Below the pieces are notes generated by a model, which was given only the letters and a program-made list of their open reading frames with translations, was not told the DNA's origin and did no database searches. Both the position numbers and the translations under genes were made by a program. A stretch of 64,000 nucleotides of DNA from NCBI RefSeq assembly GCF_905147045.1, contig NC_065901.1:4030001-4094000 (forward strand), given 5' to 3'. Source of the DNA: Nymphalis io (Eukaryota > Arthropoda > Insecta > Lepidoptera > Nymphalidae). Below are positions 46,163 through 57,238 of the stretch, one piece after another. The first letter of the stretch is position 1; each line of letters opens with the position of its first letter.

Positions 46163-46548
46163 TTGATGCTCTTAAAATAATATCTTCATCCACTTCATTG
46201 AAATTAAAGGTATATCTTATTTAATTACAAGAATAATAAAGGAAAAAAGAAAGATACGCTGCTGCTTTTACACTATTAATAAAATTGTAACACCGATATT
46301 CCGACTCCGCAGAGTCAATATAATATCCGTCCCGGTTATTCGTTGTAATTATAAAATCCCGAGGATTATTTTTTATGATTTCCAATTAAAAAAATTAAAA
46401 GCACACCTGACGTCCTTTATTATATAATGTTATTATATTATATACATACATTTTGGTTATTATTAATTACTGTATTTGTATGTATTTCAGACTATTTTGA
46501 CAAAAATAGTTTATTTTATTCGAATTTCACGTATAAAAAAACTAAGGA

Positions 46549-46561
46549 TATAAATTCAACA
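46549..46561. repeat. Target-site duplication, left copy (S1 SINE at 46562)
   Basis: TATAAATTCAACA, repeated exactly at 46873-46885. Confidence 0.92.
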
Positions 46562-46872
46562 GTAACAATAACAGTAACAGCCTGTTAATGTCCCACTGCT
46601 GGGCTAAGGCCCCATCTCCCTTTTTGAGGAGAAGGTTAGGAGCTTATTCCACCACGCTGCTCCAATGCGGGTTGGTAGAATACACATGTGGCAGAATTTC
46701 AATGCAATTAGGTACATACAGGTTTCCTCACGATGTTTTCCTTCACCGTCAATCACGAGATGAATTATAAACACAAATAAAGCACATGAAAATTCAGTGG
46801 TGCTTGCCAGGGTTTGAACCCACGATCATCGGTTAAGATTAACGCGTTCTAACCACTAGGCCATCTCGGCTT
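46562..46872 (-). mobile_element. tRNA-derived SINE, family S1, full length
   Basis: On the minus strand: AAGCCGAGATGGCCTAGTGG (box A within the tRNA-like head), GTTAGAACGCGTTAATCTTA, GGGTTCAAACCCTGG (box B), ACGGTGAAGGAAAACATCGT, ATTCTGCCACATGTGTATTC and GGGGCCTTAGCCCAGCAGTG, with an ACTGTTACTGTTATTGTTA-type tail. An exact 13-bp duplication TATAAATTCAACA flanks it (46549-46561 and 46873-46885). This is a clean retrotransposition product. The family resembles SINEs described in nymphalid butterflies (Metulj-like); that name is a guess. Confidence 0.92.
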
Positions 46873-47178
46873 TATAAATTCAACACTTTAAGGTATTATA
46901 GGTAAGTAGGTACGTTTGTGAACTTATGTAAGAAATGCTTGTATTATGTAAAACAGTTACAAAGAGCGTCGACTGACATATTAATCACAGCGCTGAAGCC
47001 GCCCGCAGTCATGACTACAAACGTCAAAACAATACCCCAAAGTTCCGTGGCTTAACTAGTGTTGTAATACTTGGTTTAATGTATATTTCAGTATAATTTG
47101 ATATTTGTTTTGACTTTAATACGATTAAAATGGTATTTAAGTGTTATTTTTTATGATCGTATGGAATGATCTTATATG

Positions 47179-47502
47179 TGCTGTACTGTATACTGTAACA
47201 GCCTGTGAATGCCCCACTGCTGGGCTAAGGCCTCCTCTCCCTTTTAAACAGGAGAAGGTTTAGAGCTTATTCCACCACGCTGCTCCAATCCAGGTTCGTG
47301 GAATACACATGTGGCAGAATTTCAATGAGATTAGACACATGCAGGTTTCCTCACGATGTTTTCCTTCACCGTCGAGCAAAAGACGAATTATAAACACAAA
47401 TTAAGCACATAAAAATTCAGTGGTGCTTGCCCGGGTTTTAACCCACGACCATCGGTTAAGATTCACGTGTTCTAACCACTGGGCGATCTCGGCTTTTTTT
47501 GT
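47179..47502 (-). mobile_element. tRNA-derived SINE, family S1, full length
   Basis: Same body and orientation as the copy 600 bp to its left. The head AAGCCGAGATCGCCCAGTGG is at about 47476-47494 and the tail is ACAGTATACAGTACAGC on the minus strand. TCTTATATG at 47170-47178 and 47503-47511 may be the target duplication. A few extra T's next to the head make that less clean than in the neighbouring copy. Divergence from the neighbour (CGTCGAGCAAAAGACG, GTTTTAACCC) shows independent insertions, not a tandem duplication. Confidence 0.85.
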
Positions 47503-47511
47503 TCTTATATG

Positions 47512-48183
47512 GGTAGATACAATTTATTTGCTAAGTATGTGACGTTAGGCAATGTATCAAAGTTAAGTTAGACTATATTATACATTATGGTTTACATTTT
47601 TTGTCTTATAAATAAAAAAAATATTGGCCATATTTTTTATAAAAAATTTAATACTTGATTGTTGTACCGTTAAAACTTCTATACCATAAATTCAAATGTG
47701 ATTAAACATTGCTGAATTGTAATTAAATATATTCGTCAATTCAATAGAATTACAGTTCTGTTTTTGAATTTTAAATATCAATAACGAAATGAAACAACGA
47801 TATTTTTTGAGAAGTGATATTGGATGAAATAATTATACTTTCTTAATCTTGTTATTTTTTTTTGTGGTTTATTCTGCTTAAATATCATATATATATACCT
47901 ATTTCTTTAGTATAGATTATTGTGTGACCGTAACGGTATCTACTTTTTTTCATCGTATGACAATGAAAGGTACTATGGGAATGATGAGTAACACACTGCT
48001 TCAACACACGCATCATTTTAATTTACGATGTTGTACCATATCTCAACGGAGACTTACATTTTACGATAGAGATATTTTATAGTTTATATCACACAAGTGC
48101 ACTCAATTCCTTTGTTCTCATAGCCCGACCATGACATGAGTAGGAAGAAGTGAAGAATAAACAGTTGCTCGTGCTTCTCAAGG
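47512..48183. other. AT-rich DNA without recognised gene
   Basis: No supported feature. Confidence 0.45.
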
Positions 48184-48480
48184 TTTTTTTTTTTTTTATA
48201 CAATAGGAAGGTGGACGAGCATATGGGCCACCTGATGGTAAGTGGTCACCAAACGCCCTTAGACATTGGCATTGTAAGAAATGTCAACCATCGCTTATAG
48301 CCAATCCGCCACCAACCTTGGGAACTAAGATTTTATGTCTCTTGTGCCTGTAATTACACTGGCTCACTCACCCTTCAAACCGGAACACAACAATATCAAG
48401 TATTGCTGTTTTGCGGTAGAATATCTGATGAGTGGGTGGTACCCACCCAGACGAGCTTGCACAAAGCCCTACCACCAGTA
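48184..48480 (-). mobile_element. Repeat X, best full-length copy
   Basis: On the minus strand it starts TACTGGTGGTAGGGCTTTGT and runs through GCAAGCTCGTCTGGGTGGG, TACCGCAAAACAGC, GTGTTCCGGTTTGAAGGG, TTACAGGCACAAGAGACAT, GTTCCCAAGGTTGGTGGC and CAATGTCTAAGGGCG to CACTTACCATCAGGTGGCCC and CGTCCACCTTCC, then TATTGTAT and 15 A's (the T run at 48184-48198). A defined start, a length near 290 bp and a poly(A) tail make it SINE-like. No box A/B pair is seen, so it may instead be an internally deleted LINE or 7SL/5S-independent type. Confidence 0.82.
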
Positions 48481-49329
48481 TATAGGTATCAGACTGAACA
48501 GATACTCCTGGTTTCTACTGAAAGTTTTTGACGCAAAAATGCAAAAACTGTTTAACGATTCGGGATTTATATATAATAATATTTTATTATAACAATGTTT
48601 CCAGTATATAAAACAAAAATTGAATATCATAAAACGAATGGTCGAAGACGAGTTTGTAAAGCAACAAATACCTACACCCTATTTTTTCGAACAACCGGAT
48701 ACTTAAACGGCAGACTTTGAATATTTTTCGTATTTATTTACATAAAAAGTCGGACGAATTCGCCGTTAAAACAACAATTTGCTTTCCAAGTTGTTTAATT
48801 GTTGACTTATTGCTGAAAGTTGTATATTGGAGCGATAAACATGGTTTCGTTTCACGCATTGTTGCAATTCTAAATAATGTGTTACGACAAAACTTCGAAT
48901 ACTGTGAATGTGTGAAGTGTCTTCTCGTGTTAAATTACGGGTTGATTTTGACACAGGTAGCCCATTTATTACGTGCGGTATACACTACCAATTAAAAATG
49001 TCAGAACTTTTTAAACACAAATATACTTATTTGTAATTTCTCAAGAATTTCATTTATTTTCTTCTTTATTAGAGAAAGTGAGACGTTTCATTCGAGACGT
49101 TTCGTTTCTTCATAGTCGACTACTGCAAAGTCAATTAATGTAATTAACTGAGCATCTAGTCTATTCAATGATCTCAGAGTTGTGTAGAAAGAGACAAAAG
49201 AATATGCTGTAAAAGATACACAGCGATAAATCAAATTGTAAATGTTCTAGTCTATTATGACATCGCAGAAATCAGCGCACTATAGCTTTTATATAAAAAG
49301 GTAAAAGTTAAGTAATAGCCTGCGCGTCC
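48481..49329. other. Unassigned DNA
   Basis: A frame of 92 codons from 48717 is open, but it lacks any recognisable motif and I treat it as chance. No repeat assigned. Confidence 0.4.
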
Positions 49330-49450
49330 AAATAGTATGCAGCTTTCCTTACGATATTTTTTCGTCATTACCGAACATGAGATGATTATTATAAATACAA
49401 ATTAAGAACTTGAAAAGCAGTAGTGGTGGTCCTGTTTGAATCTAGCCATA
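49330..49450 (-). repeat. Decayed S1 SINE fragment
   Basis: Plus strand: CTTTCCTTACGATATTTTTT, CGTCATTACCGAACATGAG, ATACAAATTAAGAACTTG and CCTGTTTGAATCTAG track the middle of the antisense S1 copies (CACGATGTTTTCCTTCACCG and so on). Confidence 0.5.
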
Positions 49451-49924
49451 TAGTAAGTGTAGTCATTGCTCATAATTATAGTAAGCGGTAGTCATAAGTG
49501 GTTTATCAATTTATACTGTGTAACTGTGCTGTAGATGTGATCATACATATGTGTGAATATTTTGTTGCGTGTACACATACGTCATCTGTGATGTTTGACT
49601 TTTACTTACGATTTATATCCCCTATTTATATTTTTTTAATTAATTAATTTTTTTCATCTAAGAAAAGAGGTATCGGTAAATTTCAATTAAATAACCAGGA
49701 AGACCCAAGGGATCCGTTCCGTAAACATTATTTCTTTTTCAAGTCTGTCAAAGTGTGAGTCAAAGAACATTTCTCTTCCTGCCGTAATTACTCTCACTGG
49801 AGGTTGGAGCAAGTTTTCTTACTTTTATTTATGTACCTACTTGATACCCGTTCGAAAAACGCACAAGTAAAATAAAGGCTAATCTATGGTATATTTATTT
49901 CAAAATTATATATAATATCATTAG

Positions 49925-50179
49925 TTTTTTTTATGTTATAGGTAGGCGGATAGGCAAATGTACCTATTGTGAGTGGTCGCCACTGCCCATAGACATTGGC
50001 GATGTAAGACATATTAACCATTCCTTAAATCGCCAATTCACCAACAACCTTGGGAACGAAGTTATCATGACCCTTGTGCCTGTTGTTACACTGGCTCACT
50101 CACCCTTAATACTGAAACGCAACAATACTAAGTATTGCTGTTTAGCACTATAATATCCGGTTAGTGGGTTGTACCTATT
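49925..50179 (-). mobile_element. Repeat X copy
   Basis: Plus strand: TTATAGGTAGGCGGATAGGC, GAGTGGTCGCCACTGCCC, ATAGACATTGGCGATGTAAG, CAACCTTGGGAACGAAG, ACTGGCTCACTCACCC, CAACAATACTAAGTATTGC. The T-run just before it is the minus-strand A-tail. The 5' end lacks the CACAAAGCCCTACCACC block. Confidence 0.8.
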
Positions 50180-50424
50180 TAAAATACAATTTTCAAATAA
50201 TTATATATCACATTGCCACACAATCTAACCAGCCTCCCAGACCGTTGTGTGCTAACACACACACACAAACGCATACGCGTGCAATCATCTTCACACACGG
50301 ATATAATAAACTCGTTCACTTGCTCCATAGATTGATAACTATAACATAATGTAATACTATAGCTAGTTATTACCGATATATAAGATTATAAGTATTTTTA
50401 ATGTTTTAAAATAAGTATATATAA

Positions 50425-50728
50425 GCCGAGATGGCCTAGTGGTAAGAACGCGTGAATCTTAACCGATGATCGTGGGTTCAAACCGGGGCAAGCACCACTG
50501 AATTTTCATGTGCTTAATTGGTGTTTATAATTCATCTCGTGCTTAACGGTGAAGGAAAACATCGTGAGGAAACCTGCATGTGTCTAATTTCATTGAAATT
50601 CTGTCACATGTGTATTCTACCAACCCGCATTGGAGCAGCGTGGTGGAATAAGCTCCAAACCTTCTCCTCAAAAGGAGAGGAGGCCTTAGCCCAGCAGTGG
50701 GACATTAACAGGCTGTTACTGTGTTACT
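50425..50728 (+). mobile_element. tRNA-derived SINE, family S1, full length (reference copy)
   Basis: The head GCCGAGATGGCCTAGTGG and box B GTGGGTTCAAACC are well preserved. The body is CACCACTGAATTTTCATGTG, then AACGGTGAAGGAAAACATCG, TGTCTAATTTCATTGAAATT, ACCAACCCGCATTGGAGC, TCCAAACCTTCTCCTC and GGAGGCCTTAGCCCAGCAGT, ending ACAGGCTGTTACTGTGTTAC. Flanking GTATATATAA at 50415-50424 and 50729-50738 is a 10-bp target duplication, although it lies in low-complexity DNA. Loss of one T in the head (GGTAAGAACG for GGTTAGAACG) is a private change. Confidence 0.9.
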
Positions 50729-50738
50729 GTATATATAA

Positions 50739-51536
50739 ATAAATTAGATGATATATGTAAAATATGTTTGTCTACTGCGATTAAAATACCTTATTCAATG
50801 GATTTGTAATAACATACATAGTATTTATATTGTTATATTACAATTTTATTTACATGACTTGCTAATGGTAGTTAATTTACAATTAGGAATATGTCCGGGA
50901 AATAGTTTGCAATTTATTTTATTAGAAGGACAGAATTAAATTATGGTGTCAAAGCTTCAGTTTAATTAAATAACTTGGTGCCGACAAATGTGTGAATTTT
51001 ATTGTATTCAAAATTTTTATTGAACTTTTAACTCAACAAACTATTAAATAATAAATCGGTGATATTTACCATATAAGGCCTCTGATATCAATGAATTCAC
51101 ACAAAATAATGCTCTTATCTTATGTTATCTTGATCTTATCTGCTTTTAAGAATACTGAGGCTTATTCTCTTATATATTAACTAGTTTCTGTAAATGGGAT
51201 AGTCTTTTGGGTCAGTGGGATTGGGCGTTCCATAGAGATCAATTTTACGACCTTTGTTATTTTTTTTCTTTACTTACATAAATGATTACCTTTTCTATGT
51301 AAATGGTAACTGTTAGATTGTGATATGGAGTTTCGTATGCTGTTCCTCAAGACGCAGGACATAGACAAATTCAAAGCTGACGGCCAACCTTCAGTAATGA
51401 AGATGCACCTGAAGAAAAAGAATATCGCTTAGCATTGTGCTCTGATGTTTTATTATTACTTTTTATAGTTGTCAGGAAAACATGATTGTAAAGGTGTAAA
51501 CAATACATTATCATTGAAAAATAAGATAACATGTAG
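50739..51536. other. AT-rich DNA without recognised gene
   Basis: No supported feature. Confidence 0.45.
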
Positions 51537-51850
51537 TAACAACCGGTGAATGCCCTACTGGCCTAAGGCCTCCTCTCTGTTTGTTTGTTTTTGAGTTGAA
51601 GGTTTGGAGCTGGTTTCACCACGCTGCTTCAATTCGGGTTGGTGGAATATACAAGTGGCAGAATTTCACTGAAATTAGACACATATTTCCTCTAACACAC
51701 ACATGATCCGTAGGTTTTCTCACGATGTTTTCCTTTACCGTCAACTAGATGAATTATAAACACAAATTAAGCACATGACAATTCCGTGGTGCTTCCCGAA
51801 TTGAACCCACGATAATCGATTAAAATTCATGCTTTCTAACCACTGGGTCA
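51537..51850 (-). mobile_element. tRNA-derived SINE, family S1, diverged
   Basis: Plus strand: GAATGCCCTACTGGCCTAAG, GAGTTGAAGGTTTGGAGC, CACCACGCTGCTTCAATTC, GGTTTTCTCACGATGTTTTC and TTCTAACCACTGGGTCAT. Two insertions are visible: TTTGTTTGTTTTTGAG, and an extra CCTCTAACACACACATG before the TTTTCTCACG block. The very end of the head (GATGGC) is lost. Confidence 0.8.
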
Positions 51851-51980
51851 TAAAAATAAAAAAAATATTTTTGAGCTAATGTTAAACAACAACAAATATT
51901 CTTCTATTATATTTGGCAATTTAAAAAAATATTTCGGTAGTTAAGTGTTGAAGTGATGTTTCGTTTGGTAATGCAACTAT

Positions 51981-52048
51981 TATAAGTTGGCTAATCTCTC
52001 TTGAGATTGGCTACCGTGGCCGAAATCGGTCTGTAGGACATTATTATT
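51981..52048 (+). mobile_element. S2 SINE tail only
   Basis: GTTGGCTAATCTCTCTTGAG, ATTGGCTACCGTGGCCG, AAATCGGTCTGTAGGACATT, then ATTATTAC: the last 65 bp of S2. 5' truncated. Confidence 0.8.
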
Positions 52049-52251
52049 ACAAATTTAGTTGAAATTGTCCGTCTTATCGATTAGGGGTTACCGTTAACCA
52101 TCTCAAGGGATTAGTGAGGTGTGCTATGATTTACTTGTAGTGAAACGAATTTCGGAGATTTAGTTATCGAGATATTATATATTAGATATATATATATATA
52201 TGTATAATATTTCGGTAGTTAAGTGTTGAAGTGAAAAAGTAATAATAATAA

Positions 52252-52290
52252 AAGTTTTTTTTTATTGCATAGGTAGGCGGACGAGCTTAT
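52252..52290 (-). mobile_element. Repeat X tail only
   Basis: A T-run, then ATTGCATAGGTAGGCGGACG and AGCTTATGAGAG. On the minus strand this is CTCATAAGCTCGTCCGCC, TACC and poly(A), the last 25 or so bases of repeat X, an extreme 5' truncation. Confidence 0.7.
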
Positions 52291-53109
52291 GAGAGTTAGG
52301 AAATAGAGAATGCATTTTACAAAATTTCTCACTTCCATATTGTTAAAGTGTTCTTAAACAATTCTAATATATCATTAATACAAATATAAAAATCTATATT
52401 TTGATTTACAAACAAAAACATCTTATCCTTAACATAAATCTCTTATATTTAGGTTAAGATCACCTAAATATTAATCATGTCTCCAGAACCGTCGTAGCGT
52501 AGAACGAACACAGTATAATTATTCAGAGAGGAAACATTAAAATGCTGAAACTTCCTAATAGACGTCACTAACCAAACAAAACAAAAGGGAGATACGTCAT
52601 CCAGCAGCGTAACGAAGTTGAAACGAAATTCAAATATAATTCAACGCTTTATTTCATTATTAAATTGTTCGTGAACGCGAGATAGCCACGGACTCAGTTT
52701 GTGACTTTGTAACGAGGTGAAACTCGTCACTCGACGCTCCAACGCTTCTATAAATGATAGTTTATTTTAACGTTAAGCTATCTAATTGGTTTAAATAGCA
52801 AATTCTTTAGAATATTGTTTATTTAAATTACTTTTTGTACTCAATATGTTTAACGAATTGAGATTACTAATAATGTATAAATTGTAAAATATTTTAATGA
52901 GTATTTCAGTTAACAATACCTCAATATTAAATAATAATATTAATGCATAAAAAAGAAATGTTACGCCCTTACCACCATAGTAAGAGCATAATTGTTAAGA
53001 TACATTTATTATACAGTTATTTATTGCCCATCATAAATACAAAAATTAAAGTTAATTTATATTTACATTCATAGTTTTGTGAAATAGTTTCAAATTCAAT
53101 ATATAATAC
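52291..53109. other. AT-rich DNA without recognised gene
   Basis: No supported feature. The GC-richer spot at 52675-52750 (GAACGCGAGATAGCCACGG) has no frame. Confidence 0.45.
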
Positions 53110-53222
53110 AGATATATGATACAGATATTATAAATGCGAAGGTAACTCTGTCTTTTTCTCTTCCGCTGCTAAACCACTGAACCGATTTTGATGAAATTTG
53201 ATATGAAGCAAGCTTGACCCCA
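53110..53222. repeat. Dispersed repeat Y, left part (split by an R1-like LINE)
   Basis: ATTATAAATGCGAAGGTAAC, TCTGTCTTTTTCTC, CCACTGAACCGATTTTGATG, AAATTTGATATGAAGC: a common lepidopteran dispersed sequence. It ends in the target duplication AAGCTTGACCCCA (53210-53222) and resumes at 53955. Copies of opposite orientation lie at 3780 and 34820. Confidence 0.65.
53210..53222. repeat. Target-site duplication of the R1-like LINE, left copy
   Basis: AAGCTTGACCCCA, repeated exactly at 53955-53967. Confidence 0.92.
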
Positions 53223-53607
53223 TTCCGACTTATGCAGGTAATGACCGGTCACGGTTGTTTTCGAGAATACCTGTGTAAGATCGGACGCAAATCGACTGCG
53301 ATGTGTCACCACTGTAGTGCGGATCGGATCACCGCTCAGCATACGTTGGAGGTGTGCCCCGCGTGGAGTGCGGAGAGGGAGATCCTGGTCCGTGAAGTCG
53401 GACAAGACCTGTCCCTGCGAGCAATCGTGTCGGCGATGCTTCAGGGAATCGGCGTGGAGGGCCGTAGCCTCCTTCTGTGAGACCGTCATGGTCCAGAAGG
53501 AGACGGCGGAACGGGAAAGGGAAAGGGCCGATCCTGCTCGGCGAGGACGACGACGACGTAGTCTCGGCTCTCCCATAGACGCCCGGGGCTTAAAAGATAG
53601 GGCGTAA
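53223..53607 (+). pseudogene. R1-clade ORF2 C-terminal zinc-knuckle region, frameshifted
   Basis: FRLMQVMTGHGCFREYL, then MCHHCSADRITAQHTLEVCP, a C-x2-C-x8-H-x4-C knuckle, then LSLRAIVSAML. The frame then shifts by one base near 53440-53455 and continues ESAWRAVASFCETVMVQKE, then AERERERADPARRGRRRR, to a stop at 53605-53607. The knuckle is thought to bind RNA in R1/R2-like elements. Reverse transcriptase and endonuclease are missing through truncation. Confidence 0.9.
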
Positions 53608-53954
53608 CCCTGGGGCCGTGGATGCGTTAGGTGGGGGCCTCGCGTGTCCTATTTCAGACGGCCCTGTGGAGGACGGCAACCGGGATGGCCTCGCGCTGCC
53701 GTACGCACTGGCGAGGAATAAGGTGGGGCGAGATTCGGCCCCTGATGAGAACTCCGGCGAGCCACGAGTGGAGCAAAGCACGGGAGAGGCCGCGGATGCG
53801 TTATATTAACACGATCCCGCAGCCTCTCCGATCCGTGCTGAGGACGGCAATCGCAGTGGTTTAAGTGGGTAAGAATCCCACATAACTCGGTTCCAACCCC
53901 ATAGGACCCCGGGTACCTTTCTGCTGAAGGTTTCCACTGCGAGAAAAAAAAGAA
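53223..53954 (+). mobile_element. R1-clade LINE, 5' truncated (C-terminus plus 3' UTR)
   Basis: A 732-bp insertion with a perfect 13-bp target duplication and a GAGAAAAAAAAGAA tail. About 385 bp code for the C-terminal zinc-knuckle region and the rest is a GC-rich 3' UTR. The UTR contains two related blocks, GGAGGACGGCAACCGGGATGG (about 53669) and GAGGACGGCAATCGCAGTGG (about 53841). It differs from the UTR of the 11806 copy, so at least two dispersed R1-clade families are present. Confidence 0.92.
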
Positions 53955-54015
53955 AAGCTTGACCCCAAGGAAGGTCAAAATGTACTTTACCTAATAATAA
54001 TAATTTCAGTGAGCT
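53955..54015. repeat. Dispersed repeat Y, right part
   Basis: Starts with the second target duplication copy, then AGGAAGGTCAAAATGTACTT. The right limit is unclear. Confidence 0.5.
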
Positions 54016-54268
54016 CAAAATTATAATTACACTTACTTACTTACGAAGGATACTTCGTTACCAAACCCCTGCTGCAGGCTTACTTAAATATCTGGAGCAA
54101 AGGCTGTAGTTAATGTTGTGCTCCTAGGTTGGGACGCACAAAAGGGATGGCGGCGGAAGAGCCTGCATAAGGCCAACGGCGGCGCCCGCATGTCTCCACG
54201 AGAAGTACGACCTTGGAGTCAGGTGGCAACCGGCCGTAAAACTTTAGCCAAAAACTCAAACTCCTTGT

Positions 54269-57205
54269 ATGACAGCAAAACTAAGGATGAGAACGTTAAA
54301 TGCTAGGGCGTCCCCCTCAAGCGACGTAGATGCGAAGAATGTGATACATGCTAGGGCGTTCCCCACAAGCGACGCTAAAGACAAAAACCAACGTTCGCAT
54401 CCAAAAGTCTTTGACAAACTCAGACTCGCATCGTGGAACCTCGGCACAATGACGGGACGCAGCACAGAACTAAGCGAAATTCTAAAAGCAAGACAAATAA
54501 GCGCCTGCTGCGTCCAAGAAACGAAATGGAAAGGGTCAAAATCCAGGGATATCGGAAATGGCTACCAGCTTGTATACCATGGTACTGATACCAAAAGAAA
54601 CGGAGTAGATATCGTATTAGATAAAAACCTGAAAACGAGAATAATCAACGTGGATAGGAAGAATGACACAGACTCATTAGCATAAAACTAGCAATGGACG
54701 GCCAACCGCCTTTGAACTTAATCTCTGCGTATGCACCACAAACGGGATGTTCTGAACAAGAAAAGCAAGATTTCTGGGAGGACTTTGACGAAATTATGCA
54801 AAATATTCCTTTAACAGAACATGCCCACATAGGGGGAGACCTGAATGGACATATAGGAGGAAAGAGCGACCTTTATAGCGACATCCATGGAGGCTATGGA
54901 TTTGGCACTAGAAATAAACAAGGAATAGGAATTCTTAATTTCGCATCCAGGCACTTCCTAAAAATAATTAATAGATATTACCAAAAAAAAAAAAACCGGA
55001 ATACCTTATCACCTACAAATGCTCTGAATATAACTCACAAATAGATTATATCCTCGCCAGCAACAACATCTTTAAACTTTATAAGGACTGTAAAGTGATT
55101 CCCGGCAATGGGCATGCCTCACAACATGGGCTTCTCGTCTCAGTCATGATACTACCCAAATCTATAACAACACACATCGGCAGAACAGACAGTATTAAGT
55201 GGAAAGAACTGCACTCTGTCAAGGGCTCACCGCTTCTAGATTGGGCCCACGCCTATATGAAAGAATACATTGAGACCGACAAATTAGCTAACCAGATGTA
55301 GTCTGATTTCAAAAGACTATGTTTGGAAAGGGCAAAAGCGATCCTGGGTATTTCACGTGGAGCACTGCGCATAAGTAAAGCAACGTCATGGTGGAATGAA
55401 ACTGCACAACACATAATAAAGTCAAAGAGAGAGGCATTTAAAGAATGGCAGAAATCGGGTTTGGAAGAAGACCACCTACTGTATAAGAATCTTAAAAAGA
55501 TAGCTAAATCTGCTGTAGCACAATCCATGGCAAAATCTAGAGAAGATTTTTATGATAGATTGAAAAAAGGCGAGGATGAAAATATCTACAAAAAAAGCCC
55601 AACAATGCCATATGTCTACTCTCGATATTAAATGTAACAAATACATCAAAAATTCCCAGGGTGTTTTACTCACGGCGAACAAGGATATAAAAATAAGATG
55701 GAAGGAATACTACGAACAACTAATGAACGAGGAGTTTTCGAGTCAAAATATGCCGCCTGTTGAAGGGCCTATAAAATCTATATTAGAGGAGGAGGTGAGC
55801 AAGGCCATATCAAAAATGAAATACGATAAGACCACTGGTCCCGACCAGATACCAGCAGATCTCTGGAAGAAGCTGAAAGAATCTGCAACACCCTGGCTCA
55901 CCAAGCTTTTTAGCGCTATTATTAAAGATGGCAAGATCCCCCAATTCTGGCGTAACAGCATTCTATCACCAATATATAAACAAAAAGGGGACATTGCGAA
56001 TTGCGGAAACTACAGGGGAATAAAACTCACATCACACACACTGTTTGAAAGAATCATCGCCGCACGCATAAATGACTGTACCCATATAACTGAGAACCAA
56101 TACGGCTTCACGCCTGGCAAATCTACCATCGATGCCATTCAGTTAGTAAGAGTTGAGAAACATCTTTCAAACAAATAAAATCTGTATCTCCTATTCATCG
56201 ACCTAGAAAAGGCTATGAGAGCTATGAGAGCTCAAAACATCCCGGAATATTATGTGATACTAATACAAGATATGTACATAAACACCAAAACGCGCGTCAA
56301 AAGTCCAGCGGGTCTTGGCGAGCCCTTCCACGTAAATGTAGGAGTACATCAAGGATCTGCCTTGAGCCCATTGCTATTCAACCTGTGCAAGGACTACATC
56401 ACGCGAGACATACAAAAGCCAGCACCAGAGTGTATTCTTTACGCAGATGATATAGTCCTAGTGGCGAAAAATGCACAAAACCTACAGGAAACACTTAACC
56501 GGTGGGTGACACAAATAGAAAACCATGGGCTACGCATTAGTCGAAGTAAGACCGAATATTTTGAGTGTGACTATGGAGGGTCAGAAGAGACGGGATGTAA
56601 TATTTACATAGACAACCGCGCACTACCCAAAGTAGACAATTTCAAGTATCTTGGATCTGTGCTTATTACTGATGCAAATATCGATAAGGACGTGGACCAC
56701 CGCATTAAAACCGTCTGGATAAAATGGAAATCGCTTTCGGGTGTTCTCTGTGACCATAGAATGCCCATTCGTATAAAGGGAAAAGTGTACAAAACGGTAG
56801 TACGCCCTATCCATGATCTAAGGGGCAGAGTGTTGGATCATTAAAAAGACACACGAACAAAGACTGCATATAAGCGAGATGAAAATGCTTAGATGGGCGG
56901 AAGGAATCACCCGGCTGGACAAAGTAAGGAATGAGTATGTCAGGGGATCATTCAAGGTAACACCAATTGTGGAAAAATTAAAGGAATGTCGACTGCGCTG
57001 GTACGGCCATATCCTGAGACGTAACGATGATCATCCTATCAAGAAAGCCTTAAATATCCCGGACCGACCGCGGGGAAGAGGGCGACCGCCCGCAACCTGG
57101 TGGTCAAACCTACAAAAAAAAGCCCAGAAAGAGAATCTGAGTACACAGACAATCCAGAACAGAGCTCTCTGGCGCAGATGTACAAGGAGACCCGACCCCA
57201 GCTGA
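54269..57205 (+). pseudogene. RTE endonuclease-reverse transcriptase, six or more lesions
   Basis: Order of blocks: endonuclease LRLASWNLGTMTGRS (54419 on), CCVQETKWKG, GGDLNGHIG, then QIDYILAS and HASQHGLLV (in place of the usual SDH). Reverse transcriptase: DKTTGPDQIPADLWK, NYRGIKL, NQYGFTPGKST, FIDLEKA (motif A), HQGSALSPLLF (motif B), LYADDIVLVA (motif C). C-terminus: CRLRWYGHILRRNDDHPIKK, RPRGRGRPPATWW. Breaks: frame change near 54680; slip in the A-run at 54982-54993; stop at 55299; shift near 55590; stop at 56176; a small deletion after motif A where GCTATGAGA is doubled (about 56211-56228), removing YD and about ten residues; shift near 56815. Confidence 0.88.
54299..54400 (+). repeat. 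Two-unit tandem repeat in the RTE 5' region
   Basis: AATGCTAGGGCGTCCCCCTC, then AAGCGACGTAGATG, and 50 bp later CATGCTAGGGCGTTCCCCAC, then AAGCGACGCTAAAG. Unit of about 50 bp, two copies. Confidence 0.8.
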
Positions 57206-57238
57206 ACTGGGAAGAGGGTTTGAACAAAGAAGAAGAAG

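Larger units (their letters stand above)
54027..57238 (+). mobile_element. RTE-clade LINE, nearly full length, inactivated
   Basis: About 3.2 kb: a 5' region to about 54400 with a duplicated TGCTAGGGCGTYCCCC motif, then endonuclease, reverse transcriptase and C-terminal domain, ending in GAAGAAGAAGA, the simple-repeat tail typical of this RTE group. ATTATAA at 54020-54026 and 57239-57245 is a possible 7-bp target duplication, weak because it is AT-only. The body is GC-richer than its surroundings. At least six lesions separate the coding parts. Confidence 0.88.

Noticed and set aside
46562..47502. Tandem duplication of an S1 SINE segment
   Set aside because: The two copies differ and have different flanking duplications, so they are separate insertions.
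48717..48995. 92-codon open frame
   Set aside because: No recognisable motif, AT-driven composition and an overlapping antisense frame; treated as chance.
53590..54018. Overlapping frames in GC-rich DNA downstream of the zinc knuckle
   Set aside because: This is the R1-like 3' UTR up to its A-tail and target duplication; the frames do not resemble proteins.
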